Shown here: piece by piece, positions 16,065 through 25,016 of the stretch | Position numbering within the stretch: the first letter of the stretch is position 1 | Layout of the letters: each line of letters starts with the position of its first letter | From: SZUA-378 sp036652815 | GTDB taxonomy: Bacteria; Bacillota; Clostridia; Lachnospirales; Lachnospiraceae | NCBI GenBank assembly: GCA_036652815.1 | Contig: JAVVVE010000002.1 | Location: 69,829 to 133,828 of the forward strand | Reading direction: 5' to 3' | DNA length: 64,000 bases | Program-made: the position numbers and the translations under genes | The notes under the pieces: model-generated | What the model was told of the DNA's origin: nothing | The model's input: the letters and a program-made list of their open reading frames with translations, nothing else | The model's database searches: none

Positions 16065-18097
16065 TATGCAGTCACCATCCCAACAGATTGTAATTCAATA
16101 TTCGACTCTACCTCGTTATATGATATCACAATTAAGTCTTTAAAGTAATCTCCTGTTAACTTTTTAAAGTACATTCTGACAATTGGTGAAGTAATCACGA
16201 TCGGATTCTTCCCAAGTGTTTCTAATTTCTTGAGTTCTTGTTCCACCGAAGTCATGATTGCTTTTGTTTTCTCCGGATCAAGGGTCAGATAAGCCCCCTG
16301 TTCTGTCTGCTTGACACTATTCATAATCTCCTGTTCAATCTTCGGATCAAGTGTAACCACACTGGTTGTCTCATTTGCAGGAAAATATTTACTGGAAATA
16401 GCACGTTTTAAGTTTTGTCTGACATACTCTGTTAAAATATCCGTGTCTCTCGTAGATGCTGCATAATCCGCCAATGTCTCGAAAATAGTCAACAAATCTC
16501 TGATAGAGATACCTTCTTTGAGTAAATTCTGCAATACCTTCTGAATCTCTCCGACTCCCAATAGCTTAGGTACCAGTTCCTCAACAAGAGATGGATTGCT
16601 CTCTTTTAAGTTATTGACCAGATTCTGCACATCTTGTCTGGATAAGAGTTCCGCTATGTACTGTCTGATAATCTCGGTCAGATGGGTTGCAATAATCGAT
16701 GGTGGATCTACTACCGTATAACCGACACTTTCTGCTCTTTCTCTTTGTCCTTCTGTGATCCAGGTAGCAGGCAGGTGGAACGATGGCTCAAAAGTAGGGA
16801 TTCCTGTAATCTCTTCTTCTACAAATCCCGGGTTCATCGCCATATAGTGATCAAATAAGATTTCTCCTTCACTCACCTGTATGCCTTTGATCTTAATAAT
16901 ATATTGATTGGGATTTAATTGTATGTTATCACGCAAACGAATAATCGGCACCACAGTACCCAGTTCCAATGCGACCTGTCTTCTGATCATTACAACACGG
17001 TCTAGCAGATCTCCCCCTTGATTGACATCTGCAAGCGGTATAATACCATATCCAAATTCTAATTCGATCGGATCAACCTGTAAGAGCGAGGTAACATTCT
17101 CCGGCTGCCTGATCTCATCCGCAGCGATATCTTCTGCATCTGTTTCCCTCTCTATCTTCTCTGTTTCTAAGGTAGCCGATGTCACTCTTCCGGTAACAAT
17201 AAAGCATAATCCTACCGTTAGGAAGATGATATTAGACAGCGGTGTTACAATGCCCAGTACAATCAGAGTCGCACCTACAAAATAAAGTACCTTTGGCACT
17301 CCAAACAACTGTTTGACCAATACAGAACCAAAATCTGCATCCTTGGAACCCTTGGTAACCAAAATACCGGTTGACAACGAAATCAATAACGAAGGAATCT
17401 GGCTGACCAATCCATCACCGATGGTTAAGATCGTATATTTATTGAGGGCATCCCCAAACTCCATGCCACCACGAAACATGCCCATGCAGATACCACCGAT
17501 GATATTGACTGCGGTAATCATAAGTCCTGCTGTTGCATCTCCCTTGACATACTTTACAGCACCATCCATAGAACCAAAGAAGGTAGCTTCATGCTGTATC
17601 TTCTCTCTACGAATCTTGGCTTCTGCATCACTGATAGCTCCTGTATTTAGATCTGCATCAATCGCCATCTGCTTACCGGGCATCGCATCTAATGTAAATC
17701 TTGCAGTTACTTCTGCGACTCTCTCAGAACCTTTATTGATAACCATAAACTGAATAATAATCAAAATTACAAATACAATAATACCGATAACCATGTCTCC
17801 GCCACCAACATATTCCCCAAAGACGGTAACAACGTTACCGGGGTCTCCTGTTGTCAGAATCAATCTGGTAGAAGATACATTCAGTGCGATACGAAAAATC
17901 GTGGTAAACAACAGAATCGTTGGAAAATATGACATATCCAAGACTTCCCGTGAGAAAAGGCACCCAAATAAAACAGCAAAAGCAATCGACATATTAATTG
18001 CCAACAACACATCCAATAGCAAAGAAGGGATTGGCACGATGAGCATAACAAACGCCGAAAGAACATATAATGCGACGCCTAAATCCGCTTTTTTCAT
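16064..18097 (-). CDS. flhA: Flagellar export gate protein FlhA
   Basis: FlhA is the major export-gate protein of the flagellar type III secretion apparatus. The 677-residue product has an N-terminal region of about eight membrane segments (to about residue 310) with the conserved cytoplasmic loop (MPGKQMAIDADLNTG). A large cytosolic domain that docks chaperone-substrate complexes follows. Length is typical. It has GAGGAG six bases before ATG. Upstream lies a 32-bp duplicated stretch that separates it from flhB. Confidence 0.97.
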   Translation of the reverse strand: MKKADLGVALYVLSAFVMLIVPIPSLLLDVLLAINMSIAFAVLFGCLFSREVLDMSYFPTILLFTTIFRIALNVSSTRLILTTGDPGNVVTVFGEYVGGGDMVIGIIVFVILIIIQFMVINKGSERVAEVTARFTLDAMPGKQMAIDADLNTGAISDAEAKIRREKIQHEATFFGSMDGAVKYVKGDATAGLMITAVNIIGGICMGMFRGGMEFGDALNKYTILTIGDGLVSQIPSLLISLSTGILVTKGSKDADFGSVLVKQLFGVPKVLYFVGATLIVLGIVTPLSNIIFLTVGLCFIVTGRVTSATLETEKIERETDAEDIAADEIRQPENVTSLLQVDPIELEFGYGIIPLADVNQGGDLLDRVVMIRRQVALELGTVVPIIRLRDNIQLNPNQYIIKIKGIQVSEGEILFDHYMAMNPGFVEEEITGIPTFEPSFHLPATWITEGQRERAESVGYTVVDPPSIIATHLTEIIRQYIAELLSRQDVQNLVNNLKESNPSLVEELVPKLLGVGEIQKVLQNLLKEGISIRDLLTIFETLADYAASTRDTDILTEYVRQNLKRAISSKYFPANETTSVVTLDPKIEQEIMNSVKQTEQGAYLTLDPEKTKAIMTSVEQELKKLETLGKNPIVITSPIVRMYFKKLTGDYFKDLIVISYNEVESNIELQSVGMVTA

Positions 18098-18113
18098 CTG
18101 CTTCTCCTCTCCA

Positions 18114-18177
18114 TTTATCTTGATGTATGATTCCTATCAGCTAGTTTTATCTTGATGTATGATTCTTATCAGCTAGT
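18114..18177. repeat. 32-bp tandem duplication between flhB and flhA
   Basis: Two adjacent copies, 18114-18145 and 18146-18177, differ at one position (C versus T in GATTCYTATCAG). The second copy touches the flhB stop codon. Without the extra copy the flhB-flhA spacing would be about 47 nt, closer to the other junctions in the cluster. Confidence 0.9.
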
Positions 18178-19310
18178 TATATCTTGCCCTGCATCTTGTA
18201 TACCATAGCCAGTACTTCTGCCACCGCCTGATACAGTTCGGGTGGTACCAGTCCACCGATTTCCACATTGGCATACAGCATCCTCGCCAATGGTTTATTC
18301 TCTACGATCTCTATATGGTGTTCCCTTGCGATCTCTTTTATCTTCTTGGCCAGATAATCTTCCCCTTTGGCAATAACCATGGGTGCTTCATTGACTGTAT
18401 TATCGTATTTAATAGCTACTGCAAAGTGAGTCGGGTTGGTGATGACAACATCCGCTTCCGGAAGGGACTGCATCATACGACGTTGCGATGCTTCCCGCAT
18501 TCTTTGACGTATCTTACCTTTAATCTGCGGATCTCCTTCTGAATCTTTATATTCATCTTTTACCTCTTGCTTTGTCATCTTCATATCATCCTTAAACTTC
18601 CACTTTTGATATAAGTAGTCAGCACAGGCAAGAATCAGATAAATATAGGAGATCTTAAGACCTAAGTTAATCGCGATATCTCCGATGAGCGCAATTGCCT
18701 GATTCAGGGAAATATCATATAAGATAAATAAGTCTTTGAATCTATCCTTTAGCGTATCGTACACCACATATCCTATTAGTAGTACAATCATAATTGATTT
18801 GAATAACTCTACCAAAGAATTAGGGGATATGATCTTTTTTAGTCCTTTAATCGGATTGAGCTTGCTAAATTTAGGTTGTAACGGTTTGCTCGTTGGTCTC
18901 CATCTGACCTGTATATAATTGGCCAGAAAAGCAACCACAAAACCAATCAGAAAAAAAGGCAGGACAATCAGTAAAAGCTGCCCCATCGCCCCTCGAATCA
19001 TCGCGTTCATACCTGCGGTCGGGATCTCTCCCTCCGTAAAAGTAACCAATTCAGGGATTTTATTATAAACTATCTGAAACATGCCCATCAAATCACTGCC
19101 TATCTTACCTATCCACAGCTTCATGACAAGAAACAAGGCAATCAACCCAAGTGCATTTGTAATTTCTTTACTCTTGGCTACCTGTCCATTTTTTCTGGCA
19201 TCTGATAATTTTTTGGAGGTTGCCGGCTCAGTTTTTTCTCCGCCCGGACCATCTTTGGCGAAAAACTGTAGATTATAAGATAAGATTCTATCAGCATCCT
19301 TTGTTTTCAC
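18177..19310 (-). CDS. flhB: Flagellar export switch protein FlhB
   Basis: FlhB controls the switch from rod/hook to filament export. The 377-residue protein has an N-terminal QFFAKDGPGGEKTEPATSKK segment, four membrane helices, and the C-terminal cytoplasmic domain with the self-cleaving NPTH motif (VITNPTHFAVAIKYD). Its ATG overlaps the fliR TGA by 4 nt, a sign of coupled translation. All family features are intact. Confidence 0.97.
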   Translation of the reverse strand: MKTKDADRILSYNLQFFAKDGPGGEKTEPATSKKLSDARKNGQVAKSKEITNALGLIALFLVMKLWIGKIGSDLMGMFQIVYNKIPELVTFTEGEIPTAGMNAMIRGAMGQLLLIVLPFFLIGFVVAFLANYIQVRWRPTSKPLQPKFSKLNPIKGLKKIISPNSLVELFKSIMIVLLIGYVVYDTLKDRFKDLFILYDISLNQAIALIGDIAINLGLKISYIYLILACADYLYQKWKFKDDMKMTKQEVKDEYKDSEGDPQIKGKIRQRMREASQRRMMQSLPEADVVITNPTHFAVAIKYDNTVNEAPMVIAKGEDYLAKKIKEIAREHHIEIVENKPLARMLYANVEIGGLVPPELYQAVAEVLAMVYKMQGKI

Positions 19311-20089
19311 ATCAATGCCTCCACAAAAGTCACAATCATGCGTTTCATATGCGTAAATATAAAGTTTGCAGCACTCGGTAGCATCCCTATCGTTAAAAAT
19401 AAAATGCCAAGTCCCGTCATGACCTTCAACTGTATCCCTACTGAAAACATATTCATCTGAGGTGCTATCTTAGCCAGGATTCCCAATACCGCATTCAACA
19501 AGGTAATCGTAGCAAAGACCGGTAAACAGATTCGAAATCCAATAATAATATAATCGCTTAAAAAAGCAGTCATGGCAGCTAGTAATTTGGAATTATTAAA
19601 AACCGCCTGCCCAATGGGTATCAGCGTAAAGGTATCCACAAGTGCCTTCAAAAAATAACGATACAGTCCTGTCACAATCATCATCATCATGATAGAATAT
19701 TGAAACAGCAATCCTGTCATCGTAGTATCCTCACGGGTAGTCGGATCCATCTGACTCGCCATAGACAGTCCGATATCCATATCTATCATTCTACCTGCAA
19801 AAGATACAATCGTAGCACAAATCTGTGCCCCAAATCCAATCAATAAGCCTGTCGCTGCTTCTTTTAACACAAGCGTTGTATATTGAAGCAACGTGTTATA
19901 TACAACCGGCGTATGTGGTGTAAGCGTATTGTAAAGTAAAAAGGATATAAAAAAACCCAAACCGATTTTGATTCTGTTTGGCGTATTATTCATACTGAAA
20001 AAAGGCACAATAAAAATAAAAGAAGTGACTCTTGTCATAATAAGCAGAAAATATTCTAATTCATGAAAAGAAAAGGAAAAATTAATCAT
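19307..20089 (-). CDS. fliR: Flagellar export protein FliR
   Basis: FliR is a membrane component of the export-gate core with FliP and FliQ. The product has about 260 residues and five to six membrane helices, including an MTRVTSFIFIVPFFS segment near the N-terminus and LLIGFGAQICATIVSFAGRMID in the middle. I use ATG 20089 rather than the GTG one codon earlier. It ends in a 4-nt overlap with flhB and follows fliQ by 22 nt. Confidence 0.95.
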   Translation of the reverse strand: MINFSFSFHELEYFLLIMTRVTSFIFIVPFFSMNNTPNRIKIGLGFFISFLLYNTLTPHTPVVYNTLLQYTTLVLKEAATGLLIGFGAQICATIVSFAGRMIDMDIGLSMASQMDPTTREDTTMTGLLFQYSIMMMMIVTGLYRYFLKALVDTFTLIPIGQAVFNNSKLLAAMTAFLSDYIIIGFRICLPVFATITLLNAVLGILAKIAPQMNMFSVGIQLKVMTGLGILFLTIGMLPSAANFIFTHMKRMIVTFVEALM

Positions 20090-20111
20090 CACAAACTTAC
20101 CTTTCCATGAT

Positions 20112-20381
20112 TTATTTCAAATAGATAGAAAAACTGGACCATAATTCTGTCATGTATCCTGTCATATTATCCATCATCCATGGGCCAAATAACATAATCC
20201 CTATGAAAATACTGATAATCTTAGGTACAAAAGTCAATGTCTGCTCCTGAATCGAGGTTACGGTCTGAAAAACACTGACAATCAAGCCAACTACCAGTGA
20301 AATCAGTAATACAGGAGCTGATGTTTTTATGATAACCCACAAGGCTGCTTTTGTAATATCCGATATCATATCTACTGTCAT
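20112..20381 (-). CDS. fliQ: Flagellar export protein FliQ
   Basis: A small two-helix membrane protein of the export-gate core. With ATG 20381, which has GGGAG seven bases upstream, it has 89 residues, the usual family length; an ATG two codons earlier leaves too little room for that site. The segment SIQEQTLTFVPKI between the two helices is the family signature. It lies between fliP and fliR, the invariant order. Confidence 0.95.
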   Translation of the reverse strand: MTVDMISDITKAALWVIIKTSAPVLLISLVVGLIVSVFQTVTSIQEQTLTFVPKIISIFIGIMLFGPWMMDNMTGYMTELWSSFSIYLK

Positions 20382-20400
20382 ATCCATACTCCCATCTTAC

Positions 20401-21294
20401 TTAATAAAAAGTTCTTACTAAATTTCCAATCACCAGATTCCATCCATCTGCCATAACAAACAGTAAAATCTTAAATGGCATCGAGATTGTGGTTGGTGGT
20501 AACATCATCATACCCATACTCATCAGAGTAGATGCCACAACCATATCAATTACTATAAATGGAATATAAATCAGAAATCCTATGAAGAAAGCAGTCCTAA
20601 GTTCCCCTACTACAAAACTTGGAATCAAAACAGAGGTTGGGATATCTTCCTGTTTTACCACATCCGTCATCTCCGCAATCTCCAAAAACATCTTCACATC
20701 CTTTGGATCCGCTTCCTTTAACATAAATTCACGTAAAGGACCCACCCCTCTGGTCAAAGCTTCTTTTTGTGTAATCTGTCCTGCTTCAAAAGGTTGTATG
20801 GCTTCTGTATTAATCTTAGTTAAGACCGGGGTCATAATAAAGAAGGTTAAGAAAAGTGCTAAGGCAATCAATACTTGATTGGGCGGTGCTGACTGTGTAT
20901 TTAATGCAGTTCTGGTAAAATGCAATACAATAATAATACGAGTATAGGACGTCAATAGTAAGAGCATAATTGGTGCCAGTGCAATCGCTGTTAAGGTAAT
21001 TAAAATACGAAGCGTGCTGGCAATTTGACCATTCCCATTATTGTACGTGACTGTAAACTCATTGCCTATATTCAATTCTTTTAGATCATCGGCTGTCTGT
21101 GCCGTGCCGGGTGGCGTCAATGCTGTCTGTGTATCCGTTGTTCCCGTCAGATTAGACTCTCTGTTCGCTGCTCCGGTCTGCGTTCTCCCTGCAGAAGCAT
21201 AAGATACCGTGCTATCTGCCATGCATAAAAATCCTATTGCAAACAAGAGACACATGCATTGTATGATCTTATTTTTTGCTGTATGTCGTTTCAT
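20401..21294 (-). CDS. fliP: Flagellar export protein FliP
   Basis: FliP forms the base of the export-gate core complex. The 297-residue product is longer than B. subtilis FliP (about 220). It has a cleavable-looking signal segment (about 10-35) and a Thr/Gln-rich stretch before the conserved domain, which starts near residue 85. Family blocks include MLLLLTSYTRIIIVLHFTRTALNTQSAPPNQVLIALALFLTFF-type helices and PFKILLFVMADGWNLV at the end. An AGGGG site precedes ATG. It follows fliO by 26 nt. Confidence 0.95.
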   Translation of the reverse strand: MKRHTAKNKIIQCMCLLFAIGFLCMADSTVSYASAGRTQTGAANRESNLTGTTDTQTALTPPGTAQTADDLKELNIGNEFTVTYNNGNGQIASTLRILITLTAIALAPIMLLLLTSYTRIIIVLHFTRTALNTQSAPPNQVLIALALFLTFFIMTPVLTKINTEAIQPFEAGQITQKEALTRGVGPLREFMLKEADPKDVKMFLEIAEMTDVVKQEDIPTSVLIPSFVVGELRTAFFIGFLIYIPFIVIDMVVASTLMSMGMMMLPPTTISMPFKILLFVMADGWNLVIGNLVRTFY

Positions 21295-21320
21295 AAGTAT
21301 CCCCTAAACATAAGTATCCT

Positions 21321-21683
21321 CTACTTCTTAGAAGTAAGATTCTTAGCTTTCTCCAGTATCTCTTTAAATGTTAGATTACTATGATCCACGGATTCAGGAA
21401 ACTTAATCTGTTCTTCGGTTAATTCAGTCAGCAGTGTGACCGTATCTTTACACACTGCAATGACTAAATACTTACTTCCTGTCTGTACAATCTGAATATA
21501 CTTATTCGCTGTAATACGATAAGTTTCAATAATCTGAATATTATTGCTATGTACCTTTTCCTTCTGATAATTAGCAATCCACCTGGTGGTACCATATGTA
21601 ATGGCCAACACAAAGATGAAAATCAGAAGCAGCGTTAAGAATTCTCCCACCGCATTGATACCACTAAAAGAACTCACAAGCAT
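21321..21683 (-). CDS. fliO: FliO/FliZ family flagellar assembly protein
   Basis: A 120-residue protein with one membrane segment (about residues 13-33) and a cytosolic domain. It helps FliP assemble during export-gate formation. I start at ATG 21683, where AAGGTAG sits about 9 nt upstream; the TTG three codons earlier is too close to that site. The ribosome site overlaps the cheY stop codon. The position between cheY and fliP matches fliZ of B. subtilis, whose conserved segment (YRITANKYIQIVQTGSKYLVI) is recognisable here. Confidence 0.88.
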   Translation of the reverse strand: MLVSSFSGINAVGEFLTLLLIFIFVLAITYGTTRWIANYQKEKVHSNNIQIIETYRITANKYIQIVQTGSKYLVIAVCKDTVTLLTELTEEQIKFPESVDHSNLTFKEILEKAKNLTSKK

Positions 21684-21684
21684 A

Positions 21685-22047
21685 TTATCCAACTACCTTC
21701 TTAACTGCTTCTATAACTCTGTCTGCCTGAAATGGTTTCACAATGAAATCTTTTGCGCCTGCCTGAATGGATTCAATAACCATTGCTTGCTGGCCCATAG
21801 CAGAACACATAATAACAAGAGAACCTGCGTCATTCTCTTTAATCTTCTTCAAAGCACCGATGCCATCTAATTCCGGCATAGTAATATCCATTAATACCAG
21901 ATCCGGTTTTAACTCGATGTATTTCTCAACTGCTTTCAAACCATTCTCTGCTTCCCCTATTACGTTATATCCGTTTTTAGATAAAATATCCTTAATCATC
22001 ATACGCATAAACGCTGCATCATCACAAATCAAAATGTTTTTAGCCAT
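21685..22047 (-). CDS. cheY: Chemotaxis response regulator CheY
   Basis: A 120-residue single receiver domain. The acidic pocket is Asp9/Asp10, the phosphorylation site is Asp54 (VLMDITMPELDG), and the CSAMGQ and IVKPF motifs supply the switch Ser and the conserved Lys. When phosphorylated by CheA it would bind FliM and FliY at the motor switch. Its gene lies between fliY and fliO, as in B. subtilis, rather than with cheA. Confidence 0.96.
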   Translation of the reverse strand: MAKNILICDDAAFMRMMIKDILSKNGYNVIGEAENGLKAVEKYIELKPDLVLMDITMPELDGIGALKKIKENDAGSLVIMCSAMGQQAMVIESIQAGAKDFIVKPFQADRVIEAVKKVVG

Positions 22048-22069
22048 CTTTTTCGCTCCTATTCATCTG

Positions 22070-23446
22070 CTATTTTATAATTTCAGTTACTCGAATACCA
22101 AAGCTTTCCTCAATTACTACTACTTCTCCCTTTGCAACAAACTTGCCATTGACCAGGACATCTATTGGTTCCCCTGCTATCTTATCCAATTCAATAATGG
22201 TGCCCGGTGCAAAATCTAAAATATCTGAAATTGACTTAGTGGTTCGCCCTAACTCCACTGTAACTGACAGTGGAACATCCATGATTAAGCCAATGTTTTC
22301 TTTACTCGTAATCGCACTGTAATCATTAGAAAAATTCTGGAACTGCGCCGGTTGAATATTCATCTGCGGTTGCATCTGCATCTGCGGCATACCCATCTGT
22401 GGCTGCATCTGCATCTGTGGCATACCCATCTGTGGCTGCATCTGCATCTGTGGCATACCCATCTGTGGTTGCATCTGCATCTGCGGCATACCCATCTGTG
22501 GTTGCATCTGCGACGTATCCATCTGTGGTTGCATCTGCGACATATCCATCTGCGGCTGCATCGGTGGTGCTTCTGGCATCGGCGATGTTCCTGTCATCGG
22601 CGATGTTCCTGACATCGGCGATGTTCCTGACATCGTCACCTGTGGTGGAATAAATGGTGCCGGCTCGGGCTGCATCGGTGCAGGCTCCGGTTCTGATGGC
22701 ATCTGCTGTCCTATAAAAGTCGAATACAGTGACTTAGCAAAATCAACCGGGTAAAGCTGCATAATTGTACTATCTACAAGATCTCCAATTTGCATTCTAA
22801 ATGCTATTTTAACAAATGTCTGGTCTAAAAAAGGTGCTATGGTAGCTGCTTCCTTGACCTCACCCATCTCAATCAGCGTAGAACTCGGTGGGCTGATATC
22901 GATTGTCTGATTCAACATAGAAGAAAGTGAAGTTGCTGCTGAACCCATCATCTGGTTCATGGCTTCTGATATAGCACTCAGATGCAGATCACTTAATTCC
23001 CCATCTGTATTGGTACCGTCACCTCCCATCATAAGATCTGTAATAACCTTAACATCATGGTCTCTCAGTACTAATATATTACTTCCTGATAATCCCTGTG
23101 TATAACGAATCTCAATAAACACACAAGGTCTTTCGTAATCATGTGTTACACCTTCCCATGTTTCCAGTGTAACAACCGGTGTCGTAATATTGACTTTACG
23201 ATTTACCAAGGAATAAAGCGTTGTGGCTGAGGTTCCCATACTGATATTGGCAACTTCACCAATGGCATCCTTTTCTATGTCTGTCAGAAGTGTTGTATCC
23301 GGTTCTTTTATGTGATGCTCTTCTGCAGGCACATCTCCCGGAGCTTCATTCTCAGCAGCGGCAGGGTCTGACGCCGGTGTATCTTCTGATAGATCCATTC
23401 CACTTAACAGGGCATTTATCTCATCTTGGGACAACATACCGTCCAT
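22070..23446 (-). CDS. fliY: Flagellar switch phosphatase FliY (CheC-FliN fusion) with repeat linker
   Basis: FliY combines a CheY-P phosphatase with a FliN-type C-ring domain. In the 458-residue product residues 1-20 (MLSQDEINALLSGMDLS) resemble the CheY-P-binding peptide of FliM. The CheC-like domain keeps both E-x2-N sites (Glu64/Asn67, Glu161/Asn164), and the SpoA/FliN domain fills the last 85 residues. Between them is a Met/Gln/Pro-rich linker made of tandem repeats (about residues 272-360). Phosphatase activity is expected from the intact sites. It starts just after the fliM stop. Confidence 0.95.
   Translation of the reverse strand: MDGMLSQDEINALLSGMDLSEDTPASDPAAAENEAPGDVPAEEHHIKEPDTTLLTDIEKDAIGEVANISMGTSATTLYSLVNRKVNITTPVVTLETWEGVTHDYERPCVFIEIRYTQGLSGSNILVLRDHDVKVITDLMMGGDGTNTDGELSDLHLSAISEAMNQMMGSAATSLSSMLNQTIDISPPSSTLIEMGEVKEAATIAPFLDQTFVKIAFRMQIGDLVDSTIMQLYPVDFAKSLYSTFIGQQMPSEPEPAPMQPEPAPFIPPQVTMSGTSPMSGTSPMTGTSPMPEAPPMQPQMDMSQMQPQMDTSQMQPQMGMPQMQMQPQMGMPQMQMQPQMGMPQMQMQPQMGMPQMQMQPQMNIQPAQFQNFSNDYSAITSKENIGLIMDVPLSVTVELGRTTKSISDILDFAPGTIIELDKIAGEPIDVLVNGKFVAKGEVVVIEESFGIRVTEIIK
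22368..22630. repeat. Three adjoining coding tandem-repeat families in fliY
   Basis: Four 33-bp units at 22368-22499 encode the 11-residue PQMGMPQMQMQ repeat. Two related 27-bp units at 22500-22553 encode nine-residue variants. Three 18-bp units at 22577-22630 (CATCGGCGATGTTCCTGA type) encode SGTSPM-like turns. All unit lengths are multiples of three. Neighbouring 33-bp units differ at only one or two positions, which points to recent expansion or homogenisation. Confidence 0.92.
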
Positions 23447-23449
23447 CTT

Positions 23450-24430
23450 TTATTCCTCCTCTCTCACCACTGATGCTACCCGGACCGCATAATGTTCTCC
23501 ATTGGCTCCAGGCAACGCAGTAAATTTTTTTAAATTACCAACATAAACTTCCAGTTCTTTGTCTACTTTAGAATTCAGACGAATGATATCTCCAACCTGT
23601 AGATTAATAAAATCGCTAACCAGAATAGAGCTCTCACCTAACACTGCTTTGACCGGAATATCTACTTTACGAATCAAGGACTGAATATAATCCTCATAAT
23701 TCTCATCCTCTCGATCCTGCATCGTTGAAAACCAATATTTGGTATTCAATTTATCCATGATATTCTCTAAGGTAAAATAAGGCAGACACATATTCATCAT
23801 GCCTTCGGTATCTCCTATTTTAACATTTAATGTAATAATTGCAATCATATCATTTGGCGAAATTACCTGTGCAAATTGTGCATTGGTTTCAATTCGCTCC
23901 ATAACCGGATTTAAGTCGATGACATTTTTCCATGGTTCCCGTAAAAGTTGCATACAGATAACCATGATTTTCTGTATAATCGTCATCTCAATCTCTGAGA
24001 ACTCTCTTGACTTATCAAGTGGATATCCTTGACCACCTAACATCCTATCTATAATAGCATACCCTAGATTGTCTGCAAGTTCAATGATTATATTACCTGT
24101 AAGCGGTGCAAAATTCACGATACCCAGGATAACCGGGTTGGATAATGCATTGGTAAATTCGGAGAAGGTAACTGTCTCTGAACTGATAACCGCTACTTGT
24201 ATATTCTTCCTTAGATATACAGGTAAGTTGGTGGATAATAGTCTTCCATAATGTTCAAATATAATCTCTAAGGTTCGTAAGTGCTCTTTGGAGAATTTGG
24301 CAGGACGTTTGAAGTCATAATCTCTTACAGGCTTCTCATCTTTGTCCTTCATGTTATCTACATCTAATTCGCCTGTACTTAATGCCTGTAGTAGATTGTC
24401 TATCTCGTTCTGCGATAAGACTTCTCCCAC
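23450..24430 (-). CDS. fliM: Flagellar motor switch protein FliM
   Basis: FliM is the C-ring protein that binds CheY-P and FliG. The 326-residue product starts with the conserved CheY-binding segment (VLSQNEIDNLLQALSTGE), has the middle CheC-like domain (with the GGQGYP loop) and a C-terminal SpoA domain (VGDIIRLNSKVDKELEVYVG). Length and domain order are normal. It precedes fliY by 3 nt, so the switch subunits are made together. Confidence 0.97.
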   Translation of the reverse strand: MGEVLSQNEIDNLLQALSTGELDVDNMKDKDEKPVRDYDFKRPAKFSKEHLRTLEIIFEHYGRLLSTNLPVYLRKNIQVAVISSETVTFSEFTNALSNPVILGIVNFAPLTGNIIIELADNLGYAIIDRMLGGQGYPLDKSREFSEIEMTIIQKIMVICMQLLREPWKNVIDLNPVMERIETNAQFAQVISPNDMIAIITLNVKIGDTEGMMNMCLPYFTLENIMDKLNTKYWFSTMQDREDENYEDYIQSLIRKVDIPVKAVLGESSILVSDFINLQVGDIIRLNSKVDKELEVYVGNLKKFTALPGANGEHYAVRVASVVREEE

Positions 24431-24477
24431 AACAACTCACCTCCCATCTTATCGAACTGTTTTCGTGATTATGATTC

Positions 24478-24996
24478 CTATTGAATTAAAATCTCTCTAA
24501 AAGAAACGTCAAAGATGAATTGTGACTCAAAGATCCCCTGCACTTTTGCTAAGATTTCCTGACGCATTGCCTCTTGTTCATTCCTTGCTTCATCTGCAGT
24601 ATAGGTCGTTACCACTTCATTGATTGCTCCTTGGATTAAGCTGACTTTTTCCGCAATGCCTTCTCCGTATTCTTTATATCCATCTGCTTTGGTATTGAGG
24701 GATAAGGATACACCCATCATCGCGAAATGATCTTTACCGTCTTCTCCCTTGAGCAAAGGAATCGTCATCTTGTCCGGAATATCAAAAACGATGGTATTGG
24801 CGATCGGCACTTTTTCCGCCGCTGCTTCCCCCTGCACCGTTTCTCCTACATCCAGTTTAATGATACTGGCAATGTCTGTCACGAGTGCGGCTGTTTTATT
24901 CGATGCGCTGGTAACGCTGAACATCATAATAGCGGTTAATACTACATTCACAATCAATAATGCCAGGATTAATATGGATAATAGATTCTTCTTCAT
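24478..24996 (-). CDS. fliL: Flagellar basal-body protein FliL
   Basis: A 172-residue single-pass membrane protein with its helix at about residues 5-27 and an extracellular FliL domain. FliL surrounds the stator units and supports torque. The C-terminal end (IFESQFIFDVSFREILIQ) matches the family, whose last strand is characteristic. It lies between motB and fliM, consistent with a stator-linked role. Confidence 0.9.
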   Translation of the reverse strand: MKKNLLSILILALLIVNVVLTAIMMFSVTSASNKTAALVTDIASIIKLDVGETVQGEAAAEKVPIANTIVFDIPDKMTIPLLKGEDGKDHFAMMGVSLSLNTKADGYKEYGEGIAEKVSLIQGAINEVVTTYTADEARNEQEAMRQEILAKVQGIFESQFIFDVSFREILIQ

Positions 24997-25016
24997 AATG
25001 GGCCTCCCTGCCTGTT

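Noticed and set aside
22368..22553. Regular 33/27-bp repeats considered as a CRISPR array
   Set aside because: The units are directly adjacent without unique spacers and encode an in-frame linker.
22352..22653. Plus-strand frames rich in His/Leu or Ala/Ser/Val over fliY
   Set aside because: They are low-complexity shadows of the fliY tandem repeats.
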